This document shows positions 49,101 to 63,200 of a DNA stretch of 64,000 nucleotides, in pieces. A model generated the notes under the pieces. It was given only the letters and a program-made list of their open reading frames with translations. It ran no database searches and was not told the DNA's origin. The stretch spans positions 791,680-855,679 of the forward strand of contig CM021320.1 of assembly GCA_010645155.1 (NCBI GenBank), written 5' to 3'. The DNA is from Tigriopus japonicus (taxonomy: Eukaryota > Arthropoda > Copepoda > Harpacticoida > Harpacticidae). Position numbers and translations under genes: made by a program. Position 1 is the stretch's first letter. Every line of letters begins with the position of its first letter.

Positions 49101-52100
49101 CACTATTTTCATGCAGAGAACTTACATATTAGTTTTGTAGTAAGGAAAGAAGATACCAAAGGAGGTAAAAGCATAAAAGAAGGCACCCGGTAGACAAGGA
49201 ACCTCCCTCTCTTAATTTTTAAGGGGGAAAATAATGAAAAGGTATCCTTCTCACGACATTTGCGTCAAGTGGCAAGCGACAAGTCTAGATAAGCCGTACA
49301 ACCTCACATACTGTATATACCCTTCTGGCACAGAGTTTGTTTGATATCCGCAGAGCAACTGGGGGAACTCCTTTGGATCTGGGCTACACAGACAACCAAG
49401 GGGTCGTCTCTAGTCAAGGTATACCATACCAAGTGAGGCTCCAAATCGAGAGCTCTTTGGTCTGATGTTTAGCGGATATGCATGTGGACCGTGGTGCCAA
49501 GCTGTCTGGCAGAATCGTATCAATTTGTGTGAAATGAACAAAACTCAAAGTGGAAAACACAAAGAAGACTTCAAAATTGTTTCCTCTCGAGAGTGACAGA
49601 CTCGACTAGTTGTTCCGGTATGATTGAAGTGACAGTCACAATCGGTTAATGAATGGCAAAAATGATTGGCTAATGATAGTAACTCAGATTTGACAAACCA
49701 TTTTTTCGCACTTGTGCAAAAAATACCCACACTAAATTTATACCTTTTGTAAAATGTGTTTCAAAGAGAGATGCCTAACACTGATTTGAGGATTTGAGGG
49801 GCGTGAATGATGGAGGATTCGTTAATTTAAAAATGAAAGCTTAATTTCAACTTCTTGATGTGAGCAATCAGGAGGCTTCAAAAGTTTTTTAGTGAGCTCA
49901 TTTCCGAGGACATTTTCCATGAAGTTAAACTTTTAGTGTGAACGAAAATGTCAATCTCCATGAACTTGACAAATGCCTTCTGACAAGCCTAATCCTCGGC
50001 CAATTAAGGTCCAACAGTGTCCAATTATGGGAATAATCTTGGCATCACTGGGCTCTTTGGTCAATGGACCAGCCCTGCCCTTTTCAAAAATTGGCTGTTT
50101 TGGCTGAAGCAACATAATTCAACCTAAATCCTAAATCAATAACTTAGGGGACCGGTTTATTTGGTACTAGCTATGACTTCCAAGAATGATTGTGAATGAG
50201 AAAAATTGAGTCTCGGCTTCAAACATTTTTCAACGTTCTGAATATGTTGGCATAATTAGAAATTAGCACATGCTAACGTCCAAAATTTATTTTTCCTCTA
50301 GTAGTCATCACTTGAAATCGCCGTGTTTTCCACGCACTTGCATCTAGGACAGTAGTAGGAGCTCAAACCAATCTGATGATGATAAATTGGACCCCTCAGA
50401 AAAGTTGGTCCAATTTCCAAGCCTTCATTAATGGAACCCAAAATGCGGGTTTTGATGACTTTTCACTTGTGTGTCATTTTGAACAACAGTGAGAAGTTAA
50501 TAGCTTCGCTTTGCCAAAAGTTCTTCTACTGAAAAAAAGAGATTTTCATTTGATTGATCTTTTAGAGTAGAAGGAAAAAGTTTCGTCATTAACACATTCT
50601 ACCGGCTTTTGAATGAGAAGTGGCCAGCTAACCCGGCGTTTTCAATGGAATATGATGGATTTGAAGTATAAATTTACATCAAATTATCCCGTCCGAAATA
50701 CCAAGTGGTTTTTCTCGACACTTATGTCGAGAACTTAGTCTTTAAATCACGACCCCAGCCACCATGATATGATGGGTGAGTAATGAGCGTCGCTTTGGGC
50801 GTTTGTTTCCAGAAATGATATTTCATTATGAAAATTTATTGGCCGCTCTCTTTGAGAGAGCAAGCTACTGATTACAGAGCTCAAAGACTCAAAAAAGAGT
50901 CCTGACCACGGCATGAAGACAGGAAATGGGAATGAATTGAGTCATCCACGCTGGTTTGGATTGGAATTTAATTCTAGATGTCTTCCATAACTGCTTGGGA
51001 ATACCTTATTTCCAAAGGAAATCTTCAAAAAAAGCTCAAGGAGCTCCAACCTCGACATGACTTTTTCTTGCGAGTATAATTAAGTTGAGCTTTTACCAAA
51101 TGGACCAAATGTCAGCCGGAGGTCCTCGTCATCATCATCATCGTCCTCTTGACTGACAAATATCAAAATCAAATTTAGAACCCATCCTCCAATAGCTTCA
51201 CTTGTATCGAAATAGGGCGAGCAACGACGGTCGGCAAATGCCACAAATTATACGCTTCCAACTTGACTTTGCCCACAGTCATGTTTACTCTTCATCTAAT
51301 GGTATTTATTGGGCAGGCGGACTTCCATCACTTGAAGAGGAAAAGCCAAAATTATGACACCAAAACAAGTCCAACAACAGCCGGACTTCGACAATGGGAG
51401 GGGCTGGAGCACGCCCTTTCAGTCCACCTCCTGTAGGTCTTCATTGGCTTGTTTCGGTGTCGCTCGATCCCAATAATATTTACCCACTCAATCGCCCTTG
51501 TTCTCGGGCGGTGGTGAATGTTTGGTGAGAAGTTTGCTTTGAAAGGGTAGTAATAACTGATATTTTGCAAATAAAACCTCGCGTCCCTTGTAATCAAGTG
51601 GATTTCCTGCAATAAGTGTGCAAGAGAGTCATCGGTGAACGACAATCTTGTGAACGTCCGGATGGACTGACGGGGGTTTGATTTACTGGATACTAGATAA
51701 ATTAGACAGCGTCAACGATCCTGAATCAGATTGAGATGCTATATGATCGTGTGTGTACTGTATGTGTGCAGCTAATGCTTCTCTTGAGTTAATTTCCTGC
51801 CCGGTGAAGAGAAAATCATAGCTTTGGCTAATGAGCCTAATGTTCAACACCAACAAAGTAGCCAATTAAGAGAGCATCAAGTCTTGAACACCAAAGATAG
51901 TCCTAGAATGGACACAGGCTATATATGTTTCACCTATTGGAAGTAATATAGAAGTCAAAATTAAAGAATGCTAAAGTTAAGCATGGCCATAGATTTCTAG
52001 ACTCCAGGATTTCGGACAACTGACCGCTTGGTTGATAAAACAAATGGACAGACTTGTGGAAATAGATTACAAAGAGCTTTTTTTCGTAGCTAAAAGATGA

Positions 52101-52845
52101 CGGATTTATATCCACTCCATAGAATGTCATTCGATATAACAGATAGTGGTCAAATAATGTTCTATTGACCTGTTCTATCTACCGAAGAAAAGAAATGTTG
52201 ATATCCATGACGTCATACAAGGCCAAACAAGTACTGAAATCAAGGTTTAGCAATAGAGAGGGTTACACAATTTAGTTACCGTTAGAAGTACAATATTTCG
52301 AGATTCCTCCGTGAACGAACGGCTAAAATTTTCTCTTTGAAACCCTCGAATAGTTCTACTTTAAACCTTATTAAAGTTATTATTGAGTCCAATCATTCAC
52401 TCTATTAACCTCTCTGCTTCCAAGGGTCACGCCCTTTCATACAGGATAAAGATAATCTATTTAGTCCTTTGTCGACTCAATTTCCACTCAATTACCAGCC
52501 CATATGATATTGAAGCTGTTTGGGAGTTTAATCTCATTTCCAGGACCATGATGACTTTGTTAGTGAGCCAGTTGGTTTGTTGGTTGGTTTGTGGGTTCAC
52601 GCTTTCCGTGACGGAGAGCCATGAGCTTCAAGCACTACATTCTATGTACTACATACATACGTACGTCTGGCTTGCCATTGGCGGAGAATTCCATTGGGTT
52701 TGACTCCTCTGTCTTCGTGTTCGAGACTCGTTTTCTTGGCTCAGGAGGAGATTTTTCTGGCAAAGTGATAAATCACATCAAAGTGGCATTAAAATGATGA
52801 TCAAGTGGAAACTGGCATGACTGGGCTCCACATCCATCCCGTCAG

Positions 52846-52863
52846 CCAACCAACCAACCAACC
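52846..52863. repeat. (CCAA)n microsatellite
   Basis: About four tandem CCAA units; CCAA/TTGG repeats are frequent in this window (also near 18170, 28870 and 30580). Confidence 0.7.
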
Positions 52864-55800
52864 TATCCAGTACCTTCCTACATCCTTCATTCCCTCGCCA
52901 AGGTGTGCTCATAAGGGTAATGTATCAGAAGTGGGAAGCAATTACAACTTTTAATTACTCCTCAAAAAATTCATTTGTTGGGTTTGTGAGTAAACAGAGT
53001 AAGAGCAATTCAGAAAGGCGTCGTCTGCTCTCTCATCATTGGGTTTGTCTTATTCTGGAGGCATTCGATGAATTTGGAAGCCTGGCGTCAAAGTAGCAAG
53101 TCATAATGGGATGATGCCTCGATGCGTGTTATCGCAAGAAACAATCACAAGACGACCCCTGTCTGCCCTTCGCCCATTGGGCCGAAATGATCTCATTCTG
53201 ATCGGAAAATCAAGGCAATCTCTCTTTCATGACTTTATTTATCACCCCACTTTACGACCAAGAACCAATCCACTTGGACTTGGAAGTAATGAAATGGCAA
53301 ACTCCAAAGCTTCAATTTCGTCGGGTTAGTTCGTTTTATGTCGTGGAACATCATGACGAATGCGCGGAAAAGCAAGGATAAGATCAAGGAGTCGCTTTCG
53401 AGCCACCGACCAGAATTTGGGCCAAGTTCCTGGAAGATTGGATCGGACAAGATATGAGTTGGTATAAGGGCGTGAACCTTATCTTGACACTTGAACGTGA
53501 TGAAGTAGTAACTGAGAGTACAGTACTAGGAGTGAACGCTTTCCAATCAGTTTTTCAGAGCCCAAGTATTGACATGCAAAAAAATGGTTGGTTTTCGGGG
53601 ATTTTGAAGCCCGGTTGGGGGGTTGAGTCTGACATCCAAGCAAGTCTTCAATCAATAACTTCTCATCACTTGGTGTTGAAGTAACAATTTCGGTCATTAT
53701 CTTGATCGATCAATCGATTTTGCCACACCAAATCCACAAGATCCACCGAATCAAAGGCCATTATCAATAATCATTCTCATAGTTTCGAATGGTCCTCAAA
53801 TTATATTGCTTACCTCATGGACGGGGTGCTCGAAAATAAAAACAAAACGGCACCTAAAACCCTGGGTGAAGTGAAACTGCGTAGACAAAGTGGGAAAGAA
53901 AAATTGCCTTTTAGAAATTCTTTTCTCATGAGAGTCATAACGTGCAAAATCGCTGGAAGTCATCGCTTCCAATGAAAGAAATTTGATTCAACCAATATGC
54001 CGGTTGTCATACCCGACCTACTCTCACATTTTGTTTAAAGTTACCTATTTGATGCTCGTTAATTCTTAGTAAGCTCGCAAAAAGTTCTTTTTTCATTTGT
54101 CCATTATTTGGGCAAAAAAAGCCGTAAATATGTGAACAGAGAAGGTAGGTTATTTCATGCTTGAAAACGAACTCTTGAAGATTGGTCGGGTACGTGGATG
54201 AAATTGAGAAGGAAACATTCTTTGTATGTAATGTTCAATTGTGGCAGTTGTCAACAGAATAAATGAAATAAATGGCTTTTCCTGCGGTTTTTTGCTCCAC
54301 AAACACGGCCACCAACCATTCGAGTCCGAAACCATCATCATCATTTCCAGTCTAGGCAAGATGGTGGAAAATAATGGATTTAATAACACCCCAGAGCGGC
54401 CTAAAGAATCCCAATTCGACTTAATCGAGCCTTCAATATTGATTGTCGTTCCCAATCTCTCCCTCTCGCTCTGTCTGTCTAATTGAAGTCGGCAAATTAA
54501 TCACGGCTTCATTTGTTTCGAGTTCTGTGACAAGCACAAAATTCAGAGTATCTTTCTTTTGCAGCACAGCAATTGTTCGTTGTACATAAAGGATCTACGA
54601 GCAGGGGAGGTTCTTTCCGAAACAATATGATCCAATTGCATTGAGAACAGGACAACCAATGAATTCCCTCCGAATGGACCAGCAATGAAAAAGCCCAGGG
54701 TTTTATTGCTTCGTAAAACCTCTCTTCGAGTTCTCGTCTAGTACGTATGGCACTGCCTGTACTTGCTGGTGCCATGACTGCTTGTCCACCTACCTTTGGA
54801 TCCATGAGAAAACGAGGAACAGAAGAAGAACACGAGGAGATACCTCCCTTTTGCTTCCAAACCCCCGGTAGAAAGAAAGCTATGAACTTTGGTTGGGATT
54901 AGTTAAACTCTTCGAGGTTCTCTCGACAAACCAAATATTCTGAGACAGGAATGTTTCCAAGTCAATAATCCGATTTTATGTAAAGATTTTGAAAAATTCT
55001 GAGTTTGTTTCAGACAGGTTTGAGAGCAGTTTTTTTTAATTTTTAGGAATCCCTGCCGGATGAGGTCGATTTCTCGTTCATGGCACAGCTGCCAAGTTCA
55101 CTCAAGGGTCTTGCCTGGAATCCGGAATGATCTTTTCCTCCTTCCCCAATGGAGGGTTCAATTCCATAAAAGGTATATAGATATATTTAATACTGCCATA
55201 TTGGGCCAAGAAGGATAATAAAAGACGGGGGAAAACCGAGCCGTTGGAGTGGAATTCGAAGTCAATTTGGCCTTCTACTCCTCTCGCTCTTTGTTCTCTC
55301 ATTGTGTCTCAACGGTCGAAAGTGGAACATTTATCCTCATATTTGCTCCATGGAACATTTCAGCGTCTCGAGCAGCCAGATCAAGAAGAGCAGGCTTTTT
55401 CAACGAGACTCTGAGAAATCCCTGCCCGAGTTTGGCTTTGGAATGGTCGCTTGCCAAGGAATGATTATGATGATCTTTACAGATGAGTGGACCGACATCC
55501 TAACTGTGGTACCTGTCCGCCGCCCTCTTATTGAGACATCAACCCCTTTTGAATGGGAATTATGAACTTTGTTGGGGTTGCGTCACCTTTATTATTGGTG
55601 AGCTTTCAGAGATCGCACATCAAAGACACCGCCACACTCGCTTTGTATCTCTATTTTCAACTGATTCATTTTCACGCCAAAACGAGATCATCTCGGGGAT
55701 GGGACCCTTGAGCACAAGCTGGACACGATTGAAGTACCGAATGAAGCGCACCTATTTTTAGGGTCAATTTGAATCATCCGACAAACAAATCACCCCAAGG

Positions 55801-57208
55801 TGCTAGATCATTGACGCCCCGTGAAACCTTTGACTTTGGAATATCCGAAAAAAACACATACAAAAAGCGAGAGCAGGGCAAAGAATTTCACTCCCATGAA
55901 TGCCATACTTGAGTGGGCTAAGTAGCTCTACAGGGCTTTATTTACGCCAAGCATGCATGAGTAATTGCACAATTAATTTAGACACATATGCTGAACGCCT
56001 CCTCACAATTAAAACAATCGTACTCACTCGACTTCCAACAATTCTTCGTCTTTCAAGTTTGGAATTGCCTCTGGAGCTCTATTTCCCGCCAGTGTCGCCA
56101 CCATCGCCACTTTAAAAGTCGCTCCAGGCCAGAGATTCGATGACGGACGGGAGAAAAAACGAATTTTCGACGGCGATCCCGATCCGACGATGGCGTAAAC
56201 GACCACGACGGGGGGTGAGGTTGCGAGAATAAATATGTTTTATCGTCATGGTTGCACGGAGGGGAGTGCATTTCACGTTATGACACAAGTGCATTTTAAT
56301 AATGCATCATAGTTGGAAGATGAGAAAAGAAAAGTCCGGGAGGCTCGAGGCAGGCCATAAATCCAAAACCCAATCTAACACTTGCCTTGGAAAAAAAGCG
56401 GACATAATGCTTTCAATTTGTTAACGTTCATCATGGTGCTTCGAAGTGAAGCGTTTTAGATGCTAAATTTACTCCTAGTTTGAGAAATTTGCCGTGGGAC
56501 TTTATTCAAAAGCTGAGTGGAAGGTAAAACATTTGAGTGGTTGAACATGATGCGAGGAGGACTTGGAAGGTATTCCCTAGGCATTCAGGCTGTTTTCTGG
56601 TAAATTGAGTCATGCCTTGACGTGACTCAATTATAATTCATTTTACAACTTGGAGGCAGGAAAGCTGCCACTTTCAAGCAAATGGAGGAGTTTTCGTTCG
56701 TTCCAAACTTCTTCCATTACTTGTACGTGGCCAGCTACTGCTGCTTTGTAGACATCAAACGAAACGTGCTTACCAAAAACAACTTGAACTCCTCCCCTTT
56801 CTACTTTATGCTCTGGGTTAAGGAGGCCGGCCGGGATTTCACCAGGCTGAAGGCTGGCCATAGAGGTTGTATGCGCTGGCCGGGACATCGCACAACCATC
56901 GCCACAGACGCTTTGGAAGCGCCGTGAGCGCCACTGAGTGCTCAATCCTCCGCACTTTTCCTGGACGTGATATCAATTTAAAGAAGTTGCAAAGCTGCAA
57001 GCATCTCAGGAACTGCTCTCTCTAATTAAATTGTCTCAGTGAAAATGACAATCAACTTGGAATAGTCCTCTGTGATTTTTGAACCTCTTCCGCCCTATCG
57101 CCGCCAAAATTTCTCGACTCATAGGTCGTACTGAGAGACGATCTGGCGTCAAGAAGTGCATCGGGAAACCTCTTTGAAGATTATTTTTTGGCAACCTCAC
57201 CAGATTGC

Positions 57209-60200
57209 ATGAATCCCAATCTGAACATGTTGGACACTAGACTACGAGGAATCTCCTCTTTTCTGCCGCCATCGTTTTTACCTCGTCCCATGTTCCCTTT
57301 ACCCATGAAGATGGACTCCATGTCCAGGGTGCCATTGCCACATTCGTTGGCCAACTTGTGCCATCCTGGGCTTCGATTGCCCATCCAACAACTACCCATA
57401 TCTCCCAATGGTCTAAATCGCAATGACCTTACACCCTCACCAGGCGAAGGTAGGAATTGTTTGTATTCTAAAATAATTATGAATTATAATTTTTCTCTGT
57501 TCCTTTTTTTTGTTTGAAATGTATTGAAGGCCATTGTCGTTATTAACTAAAAACATACAGTATGGGTACATTACATGAGGGGGGTAACCACCTCCTTAAC
57601 AAGCAGTTCTTATGCACGAGTTTGCAACAAAAATATACTTCTGTATTGAACTCTCCTTTGTGCAAACATATCTAAGAAAAGGCCAAGCTTTCAAGATTGC
57701 ACAATTTAGTACGATTGAAGAGCATTTAAATTTGAAAATGTAATTCGATGAAGAGAGTAACTTTAAATGGAAAAAGTAACCCGTAAAGAACACGATAAAA
57801 AATGAAAAAGAGGTTACTCAAATACGTGTTCCCTATCATGGTTTTCATGTTGGTAAGTGGCTCATGAGAATGACAAATGTGGTATTGAGGTCTAGCCTGG
57901 TCTCATGCAATATTTGTCTTGTAACAGTTGGTTGGTCTGGATTCCACGAAATTTGACCCGTTCATTCCACAAATTTAAGAAACGAAGGAAAATTAGACAC
58001 GAAACAAGTTGAATCCTCTGCATGATATCCTCATTTCAATTTCCTCTCATGTCTTCATTCCTCAAGCTCAGTGTGTTGAGAACCAACGTTCATCTGGTGT
58101 TATTTCGTTTCTCATCTACCAATCCGGTTTATTAGAGCTGTTGCGTTTCGCTATGTAATTGAACATGATTGTGTTTTCTATGCAGTAAAAGGTTAAAAGT
58201 CTTCAAATTGAAGTCAAGGATACAAACAATAAAAAGCAGCCGATTCTTGTTGAACTCAAGCTACTTTGAACCGGAAATCTCATTTTTATGGGATGACACT
58301 GGAACCGATTTTGAGTGGCATTAATTGAGCCAGCCAAGTTTCAACATTTGAGGAGGATAAATAATATACGATATGTGGCCCTTTTTGAAAAGCTCAAACA
58401 AATCTTCAAAGCTTTAACGATGAATTTAACAATGGCGTAGCGTCAATTTCCCCTATCCGTTAGCAAGATTGAAAAAGGGAATAATTTCCTCCCACAAGAA
58501 CTAGCCAATAACCGTTGTTAAACTCAGGAGCTTTCTACAAGCGACTTTCGACGTCCCTCTGGTGTCGAAACTCTCAACTACCTTCACACCCCTCTCTTTT
58601 TCTTGTTCAAGTCTCGAGTTGATATCCATAAACATATCATCTCTGGGATTAGGGACTACTCGCACCATGGTTCCAAACTATTCCCTCATTTTCCCCACAT
58701 GCTTTTCATCCTAGTTAAATAGGCAATTTCGGAATTTAGCCATGTCCAGGATTACGGAGGGCCGCTTCAAACCAATATTGAGAAGTTGGAATTGGTCCGA
58801 GGGAACCATCCAAAAACTCGTCCCGATATTCGTTGCATTTTGCCCCCCCCCTCTCTCTACCTCTCGGTCTTTCCTCCGTCTACTAGTAGACACATACAAA
58901 CCAAAATGGCCAAAGAGGTTGGCAGGTAGGCGCTTATTCCAGGTGTTGATAATGGCTTGCTGCTTGCTTCATGATAGGAAAACATGATTGTAGTTGTGGT
59001 GGTTCGACAACAGCACTCATGCTGTGGTTGTTGAACGGGAGTAACTGAGAAAGAGAGGAGAAGCTCTTCAATCTATTCCAAGGCTGGCTATTGGCGGATA
59101 CCTCATTGAACAATGAAGGAGGCGAGAGCTAATGATTGTTTTGCCCAGCTCCAATGAACTGAGACAAACGCTTGGAGAAAAAAAGGAACCAATCCATCGT
59201 AGCATCGAAAAACGATGATTCTTGCACATAAGAATGTGTGTACTTGATCTGTTTAGACCAATCTTAATCACACCCATAGTCCAGATTTTTCTTATGCGGT
59301 TTCTCTAGTCGTTGGTTGAATGGATGATTGGTTGAGGGAGGATCGCAAGGCAGTGGCTTGGCAGAAGCTCCCTTAGAAAACCGTAACCAAATTGGTAATT
59401 AATTTCAGAATGGAGGCAATTAAAATTACCAAATGGAAATTCCTTCCTCCGCATTATGGCTCCATTATGGTTCTTACCTGCCGAACTCGAGTGCATCGGC
59501 ATTAGCTGATTTGGCTCGGAAAACGAAACGAGATTCAATACTTCTTGTTCAGGGGAGGTATTGGTTTGGTTGGTCATGAGAGGGATTTCGAGTGTGTTCA
59601 CAGATCACAGACGTGGCTTGAAAACGGGCCAGTGGTTAGCCAAGTCGAATGGACGACATCATATTGGAACAAGCCCCACATCCATGATGATGATGATGAT
59701 GTTGAGAGATTGTGGTGGACTTGCCTTGCAATTATCGATTAGTTCCATCAAGAGAAAAAATTGAAGACACATGGGGGTGAAAGGATGATGTGTTTTATTT
59801 TACATTTTCGTATGGTGGCTCTCTTTTTTTAGACCAACTTAATTCTTGTCATCTCACACATGTCCTGTCAAATTGTACTTCCAACCAAGCTACCATTCCA
59901 CCAGATCGAATTCTCGATCTGCGGTCATGAGAGCCATTTTCGATTCAAGGCTTTCTCTCCTTTTGTCTGCCTGATTCACTCGATTTGACACGATGAGAAG
60001 CGACTTTTTCCATATTACTTAGATGTTCAAACATTTTAAAACGAAGACACAAGTCTAAGGAATGTGTCTAGAAGATCGGGTAATACTCTAGGTGCCAGAG
60101 GCCAAGAAATATCGCCTTTCATGCTCTGTGATTAGTCTGTCACAAGTGAATTGTAGCCATTGCCGTCCTGAAAAGAAGGCCCGATCGTCTCGCCATCTGA

Positions 60201-63200
60201 ATGAATCTTGAACTCATCATGAGATGTGTTTTGAGCGATAATGTCGAAAACACTTCAATACTGACTGATTTGGATCGACATTGATGAATTTTCCTTGACG
60301 AAAATTTGGGCTGGAATTCGGTCTGGGCAAAAGAGAGGGCAGGTCAGGAGAATTGTGTTTCAATTCAGGTTGATTAAGTTATCTTGATCAGGGCCCGAAG
60401 GGTCAATTAAGATGTCTGACGTTCACAGCTCTCCTTTGTTTTATTATCAACTTTTGGAGCCGATACCAGGGTTGGGGATTAATAATTTACATGCAGTGAT
60501 TATAACCATGAAATAGGACCATCAATGCTAATGGCTACTTACTTGACTTCGTCTTCATAAGACTTTGGCGGGATCTTGGAAGAATTTGCTGGAGCTACTT
60601 GAGTGTTCAATTTTTGTGGTTCAGAATTTGATGGTAAAATGAATTTGTCAGCCATTCCGTTTGTATGTAGTAGCATGTGGGCTGGACATGACTTCCGAGT
60701 GAGAAAAAAAACATATCAATTTTCGCCTTAAGGCACGAAGCTTGGATCATTGGATCGGTAGTTGAGCTCCTCGATTTGCGATCATGAAATAAACGATTGC
60801 TGCCTCTTCTTTTTCTCACTCCAACGAATTGAAACCATCAATGGTCGTCGACCAAACAACATCTTGCCACCGAAGGAAGTGCTCTTTTCGAATTATGGAA
60901 GCCAAAAGCAAATCGACATCTTTTACAATCACGAGTCTAGCAACAACATTGCTGAAGTATTCATCTCCGACACCACCATAGAACATTGAACTAAATCGTT
61001 TAGAGACATCTATCTTTATGTAGATCTAGATCCAAGTATGGACCGTTATAGTGTGTGTATAACTTTGCTCAAAGCCGACTACTCGTTTTAGATTCTGATG
61101 ATGAGTCCAATTCGTCAGATAGTCGGAACAAACGCCGTTCCCGGACCAATTTCAACACCTGGCAATTGGACGAGCTCGAGAGGGCGTTCCACGCCTGTCA
61201 CTACCCCGATATCTTCATGCGAGAGGCCCTCGCCATGAGATTGGACTTGAGGGAGTCCAGGATCGCGGTAAGTTCAAGCTGGATATCAATATGTGTCATG
61301 GCCCTTGAGCTCCGATCTCAAACGCAATCAACCCAGAGTTTAACCAACACTTACACAAGACTTTGATCCAAAGACACAATCATTTCATATTCCCCTCCCA
61401 TTTCCTTCCCTTCCCGATCATCCACGAAAGCGAGAAGCGGGATCCGAGAGAATGAACTCCAATCAATCTCCTCCTTCTCCGTCGCTTCTCCTCTGACGAG
61501 ATCGACGGATACTTAATTCAATATGTGTAGTGCACGTATATACAAAAGGTGTGCCACAGGGTGCTTAGAACTAGCCCATGTTTGTCTAAGAGCGGGTTCA
61601 CGCAAGTGTGATGCGAATGTTTACTCGTCGGTTTTCGCCGAGTTTCACCTCACTCCTAAAGCCTTCTAAAATGGCGTCCTCTTTTTTTTCCAAATCGACC
61701 TGAAAGGTGTTTCTGACGTAAAATATTGATACTTTATGTCAAAACCTGGACTTTATGACCCAATGTCATGCACGCTTTTTGTGTGTCAGAACGTCAAATG
61801 AAAGGAAACAAGTCACTCTATTCCGTTGGATATACGTTGTTCGCTTCAAACGAAGAGCATTGCCACTGAGTGCGATGAAGCGAAATCACTTTTCGTCATT
61901 TGAAAGGATGTTTGAAACATTTACTTTCCGTCGTGTTATCATAAAAAGGAGGCCCTCGTAATCATCCGTAATTGCAATGTACACCGAACAAGTGTATAGT
62001 ACGTAGGATCGTATTGTGTGGAGAGGGGGAGGGGGAGACACAACCAAATAAAACAATAAGTCGTCAAGGCATTCCGTTTTCGTCGGGATACCCTCTCAAA
62101 AATAATTTTCTTCCTATAATTTTCCTCTATTTTTACGAATGGCTTCATCTTGACGCGAAAGCATGAAAAACATGGACGACTCTAGTTTGGATCCAAAGGT
62201 TGTTTGTACCCTTTTTGACAAAGTAAAAACACTAGAAAAAAACGATGAACACACAATGATTCGGTTCAGTCAAGTACGTTTGTTCATTCGCTCTCCAATG
62301 CTGATTCACTTCCAGAAGTAGAGTTATCTGGAAACCATTTTTAGACCAAATTGTTATTGTGCAAGGGGAGAAAAGACTGGGCTAGATTTTTGGAGGAAAA
62401 TTAGTACCTGCTCGGGCAGGATGATTGATATTCGTTGATTGAATATGTTCATGCACTTCGGGCACTCATTTAAAGTGTTATTATTTAAGGAAGGTACAAA
62501 GGTTTCTACGTTGTAATGTCACCTAAAAAGCTAAAACTTAATTTGCTTCAAGCAATCTACTATTCGTGTGGTGAGATTAATAGCGCCTCATAGTTTGTCA
62601 ACCTTGACGTATCACTCACAAAAATCAATGTAAATCAAGCTCACCGTACCGGCAGGCTTTTTGATGAGCAAACAACCGTTTTTTTGTTATCCGCCCTGCC
62701 AAACCATCAAACAAATTGCTGACTTTTTTGTGCCGAGACGATTTCGAACTCGAGCTTGGTCAGCGGGAGAATAAAATACCCCACAACAGAGGCTTCATTC
62801 CAGGCAAATACAATGGAAACCCTCTCTCGCTCACTTACAAATCTCGAATCCCTAGGCGCAATTCAAACACAACAGACTCGCTATGATATGGTTGTCAAAC
62901 GATCCGGCAATCTTTGGCCGAAAAATGGCCTGATTTGCTGCGGTGGTATCAAATTACGCCCGATTGGCGTGATTGACTTGTACGCGTTCAACTAAGCCAG
63001 AGATCCGTCAAGTTGAGAAACTGTGTTACTGACTTGTGCGCTTTTACTTTTCAGGTGTGGTTTCAGAATCGACGTGCCAAATGGCGGAAACTGGATCAAA
63101 CCAAGAAGGGTCCGGGACGACCAGCTCACAATTCACATCCACAGACTTGTTCCGGAGAGCCTTTGACCCAAACTGAACTGGAGCGACGAGAACAGCAACG

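Larger units (their letters stand above)
41243..57208. other. Gene-poor DNA upstream of Unc-4 paralogue B
   Basis: About 16 kb between the PGRP promoter and the second Unc-4 gene. I see no domain-bearing frame, RNA gene or mobile-element protein. It includes (AAAG)n near 46121, a perfect 9-bp hairpin TTCTCGACA/TGTCGAGAA at about 50713-50734, (CCAA)n at 52846, and an open, relatively GC-rich stretch at 56640-56945 with frames on both strands. It is the probable home of regulatory elements for the Unc-4 pair, though none can be named. Confidence 0.5.

Noticed and set aside
50713..50734. Perfect 9-bp hairpin TTCTCGACA/TGTCGAGAA
   Set aside because: The arms do not extend further and no function in a eukaryotic intergenic region can be inferred.
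60729..60737. TAAGGCACG, matching the 5' end of miR-124
   Set aside because: The rest of the mature sequence does not match and no complementary arm lies nearby.
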